Shown in pieces: positions 24,353 to 26,098 of a DNA stretch of 26,098 nt. Under the pieces are notes generated by a model. That model was not told where the DNA came from and ran no database searches. It worked only from the letters and a program-made list of their open reading frames with translations. The stretch comes from a virus. The DNA lies in IMG/VR virus record IMGVR_UViG_3300048839_000064, positions 1 through 26,098 of that record; one strand, 5' to 3'. Numbering within the stretch: the first letter of the stretch is position 1; every line of letters starts with the position of its first letter. The translations under genes and the position numbers were made by a program.

Positions 24353-24409
24353 TGATATAATCTTGTAGGAGCAGTTTAGCCCACCGAAAGGTTGGGCTTT
24401 TTTATTGAA
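24353..24409 (+). promoter_or_regulatory. Promoter plus hairpin leader, copy 8
   Basis: TGATATAAT (hexamer 24356-24361) is followed by AGGAGCAGTTT. The hairpin at 24378-24398 is AGCCCACC, GAAA tetraloop (24386-24389), GGT, bulged T, GGGCT. Six T follow, then ATTGAA, then ATG at 24410. Its design with a GAAA loop is nearly the same as copy 1. AGGAG (24367-24371) lies before the hairpin and not next to the ATG. Confidence 0.75.
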
Positions 24410-24736
24410 ATGGAAAACACAGGCAGTTTTGGATCAGCAATCGGAGGAGGATCGGCAATCGCGGAAGCGATGTCAAGACGTGGTATGGGTGGTGGAGCCA
24501 CGAACCAAGTATCCCCCGCGTCAGCGACATTTGATCCTTCTACTCAACCAAGCCCCCAAGCGACGAACTCGGTTGCAGCAACACCCGCAGCGGGTGGGGG
24601 AAGTACACCTTCTGCGGGTGTGCCAGCCGGATCATTTGAGGCAGAGACTATTATTAAGGCTCTTGATTCACGCCTGAAATCACTCAGCAAAATCGACGAG
24701 GCTAAAAGTATCCCCCAAAAATTAGGAGGGTTCTAA
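24410..24736 (+). CDS. Low-complexity Gly/Ala/Pro/Ser-rich protein
   Basis: The 108-residue product has a Gly-rich N-terminus with SRRGMGGGATNQ, a middle (about 38-75) of Pro, Ser, Ala, Thr and Gly that looks disordered, and a short helical C-terminus (EAETIIKALDSRLKSL). The ATG at 24410 follows the hairpin; the in-frame start at 24392 would read the hairpin and was rejected. It could be a linker or assembly protein before the fibre genes. No family is recognised. Confidence 0.5.
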   Translation: MENTGSFGSAIGGGSAIAEAMSRRGMGGGATNQVSPASATFDPSTQPSPQATNSVAATPAAGGGSTPSAGVPAGSFEAETIIKALDSRLKSLSKIDEAKSIPQKLGGF

Positions 24737-24737
24737 C

Positions 24738-24905
24738 ATGGTGAGCACTAATTGGTCTGATACCACCACCAACTCCACGAACTGGTCAGATGCAACTACC
24801 AACGCGACCAACTGGGAAAACGATGACGAATCAGCAGGGATAATTTTACTTGAGTCAGGAGATTACGTTTTAACCGAAAACTCGGAATATTTACGATTAG
24901 AGTAA
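24738..24905 (+). CDS. 55-residue Asn-Trp repeat protein
   Basis: A strong AGGAGG (24724-24729) sits eight bases before the ATG. The N-terminal half is a ten-residue tandem repeat, STNWSDTTTN then STNWSDATTN then ATNWENDD, followed by a short beta-rich tail ending YLRLE. Its last base is shared with the next ATG (TAATG), so the two are coupled. Such Trp-Ser/Thr repeat peptides are seen near tail-fibre genes; its role is unknown. Confidence 0.6.
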   Translation: MVSTNWSDTTTNSTNWSDATTNATNWENDDESAGIILLESGDYVLTENSEYLRLE

Positions 24906-25822
24906 TGGCAAACACAAAATTATCAGCATTAACAGGATTAGCCACAGTCGCATCTGGGGACACGTTATATATTGTTGACGTATCCGACACAACCGATGGA
25001 GCAGACGGTACAAGTAAGAAGATTACACAAGCCAATCTTGTCTCGGGTTTGGCAGCGTCTGGAGCAAACACTGACATCACGTCACTTGCAGGATTAACTA
25101 CTCCAATAACAGTTGCACAGGGCGGATCGGGAGCAGCCACTCTAACAGGCATTTTAAAAGGCAATGGAACATCTGCATTTACGGCCGTGACGGCTCCCTC
25201 AGGAACAATAGTTGGTACTACCGATTCACAAACACTTACAAATAAGACACTAACCGCACCTGTCATTGCAACTATTTCTAATACCGGAACTGTTACGCTA
25301 CCTACGGCAACAGACACTTTGGTTGGGAAGGCTACCACAGACACTTTAACCAATAAAAGTATTTCGGGTTCTACCAATACTCTTACCAATATTGGAACAA
25401 CAGCCATCACAGACGCTGCGGTTACCAGCCGCAAGATGAAGCTGGACAAGATCCAATATGTGACGATAGGTGCTGTAGGGAGTTTGTCGAGCACAAGCTA
25501 CGCAGACTTAACAGGATTGACATCAACCTTTACTCCAGATGTTGCATCAAACTTGTTAGTTATGTACTCAGTAAACACCTACAACTCCGATGTCGCGGGA
25601 GTCAACAGTTTCATATTAGACCTAGATGGAGCAGATCAGGGCAATGACCCTAATATGTCTATTGGTATTCCCGTGGCAAGTGAAGCCATAGACATAGCTA
25701 CGTTTGTGTGGATTACGGGAGTTACAGCTGCGGAACATACACTCAAGGTTCAGTACAAAGTATCAGCAGGATCAGCTGCGGTCAACTACGGCCGAATGAT
25801 CATCATTCCGTTTGCCAGCTAA
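24905..25822 (+). CDS. Tail fibre protein
   Basis: The 305-residue protein begins MANTKLSALTGLATVASGDTLYIVD, the common opening of phage fibre proteins. It has VAQGGSGA and repeated TLTNK phrases (TDSQTLTNKTLTAP, TTDTLTNKSISGS and NTLTNIGTTAITD, about residues 105-165) typical of fibre shafts. The C-terminal 130 or so residues (from about 175) form a separate beta-sandwich-like domain, probably for receptor or glycan binding. It is coupled to the Asn-Trp repeat gene by TAATG. Confidence 0.8.
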   Translation: MANTKLSALTGLATVASGDTLYIVDVSDTTDGADGTSKKITQANLVSGLAASGANTDITSLAGLTTPITVAQGGSGAATLTGILKGNGTSAFTAVTAPSGTIVGTTDSQTLTNKTLTAPVIATISNTGTVTLPTATDTLVGKATTDTLTNKSISGSTNTLTNIGTTAITDAAVTSRKMKLDKIQYVTIGAVGSLSSTSYADLTGLTSTFTPDVASNLLVMYSVNTYNSDVAGVNSFILDLDGADQGNDPNMSIGIPVASEAIDIATFVWITGVTAAEHTLKVQYKVSAGSAAVNYGRMIIIPFAS

Positions 25823-25824
25823 TA

Positions 25825-26043
25825 ATGACCAATGAAGAAATTGAACAAAAGATTATTGAACTGGAGAGGGAGATTCGCGCAGCACGTAGGGCGTGGCGTA
25901 TTGATTACAACGAACTCACTGAAAGGCTTGACAATATGGGTATCAAAAACCTTACAGAGATTGCGAAAGGGTTATTCGCGCTCAAAGAGGAGGTCAACAC
26001 GCTAAAGAAAAAATATGACACAAACAAGGGGACAAAAAAATGA
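25825..26043 (+). CDS. Small coiled-coil protein
   Basis: The 72-residue protein starts at the ATG three bases after the fibre stop. An in-frame upstream start at 25708 was rejected, because it lies inside the fibre gene. It is charged, with coiled-coil heptads at about 3-35 and 45-65. Small coiled-coil proteins after fibre genes often precede lysis genes, but nothing here identifies the function. Confidence 0.6.
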   Translation: MTNEEIEQKIIELEREIRAARRAWRIDYNELTERLDNMGIKNLTEIAKGLFALKEEVNTLKKKYDTNKGTKK

Positions 26044-26059
26044 AATCAAACTCAATGTT

Positions 26060-26098
26060 ATGAGTGAACAAATCAAAAACATCCAGAGGGATATAGAG
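26060..26098 (+). CDS. Start of a further gene (cut by window edge)
   Basis: An ATG at 26060 opens a frame MSEQIKNIQRDIE that is still open at the end of the window. The fragment is helical and charged. GTTATG context shows no clear ribosome site. Too short to assign. Confidence 0.35.
   Translation, partial: MSEQIKNIQRDIE

Noticed and set aside
3728-24398. Hairpins as plain terminators of the upstream genes
   Set aside because: Upstream transcription may indeed be reduced, but the repeated promoter before the hairpin and lack of any promoter after it mean they cannot be only terminators.
3728-24398. Hairpin copies as a CRISPR array or mobile repeat family
   Set aside because: Spacing is irregular by kilobases, always at gene starts, and no flanking target duplications are seen.
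24796-25494. Minus-strand frame of 232 codons opposite the tail fibre
   Set aside because: It mirrors fibre repeats and is Val/Ser/Pro-rich without motif. The opposite fibre has recognised phrases.
1-26098. tRNA genes, integrase and attachment site
   Set aside because: No cloverleaf with CCA-adjacent TTC-type arm, no tyrosine or serine recombinase motif, and no long direct repeats were noticed by eye.

Overview
The window is the packaging and virion-structure block of a tailed bacteriophage (Caudoviricetes). It is most likely short-tailed (podovirus-like) and from an uncultured host. Recognisable landmarks are a terminase pair, a large P22-type portal (706 aa), a scaffold, a major capsid protein, tail/adaptor proteins, a beta-helix spike, a probable DNA-ejection protein and repeat-rich fibre proteins. 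No tape-measure protein, integrase, replication gene, tRNA or CRISPR array was found. The host cannot be named from this sequence. Good AGGAG-type ribosome sites in front of several genes (548, 7886, 12131, 24738) and sigma70-like promoters show only that it is a bacterium.

Layout: (1) 1-418, minus strand, carries a gene cut by the window edge that looks like a PD-(D/E)XK restriction endonuclease. (2) 419-547 is a divergent control region with a 14-bp palindrome. (3) 548-3720 runs from a membrane protein through two small proteins to small and large terminase and a zinc-ribbon protein, chained by 4-base overlaps. (4) 3757-9006 holds portal, scaffold, capsid and two paralogous decoration-like proteins. 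(5) 9047-10668 holds a methyltransferase and a glycosyltransferase, probably modifying the virion or cell surface. (6) 10716-17144 holds small structural/accessory proteins, an 857-aa repeat protein, an HNH endonuclease and a two-part structural protein. (7) 17300-24339 holds tail adaptor, tail protein, beta-helix spike, a 43-aa membrane peptide and two probable internal virion proteins. (8) 24410-26098 holds low-complexity and fibre proteins and the start of the next genes. Everything after 548 is on the plus strand.

The most unusual feature is regulatory. Twelve transcription units in about 21 kb carry their own promoter-like site, usually an extended -10 (TGnTATAAT). Eight of them share one leader layout: the -10, about 15-20 bases containing a GAG-like block and a TTTA-like block, then a GC-rich hairpin followed by a T-run that looks exactly like an intrinsic terminator, then the ATG within about 5-18 bases. 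No room for a promoter exists between hairpin and ATG, so the downstream gene must be transcribed through the hairpin. The other four units put the -10 only 5-12 bases before the ATG, predicting leaderless or nearly leaderless mRNAs. This suggests either a distributed attenuation/antitermination switch for late genes or an RNA leader that controls stability or translation.
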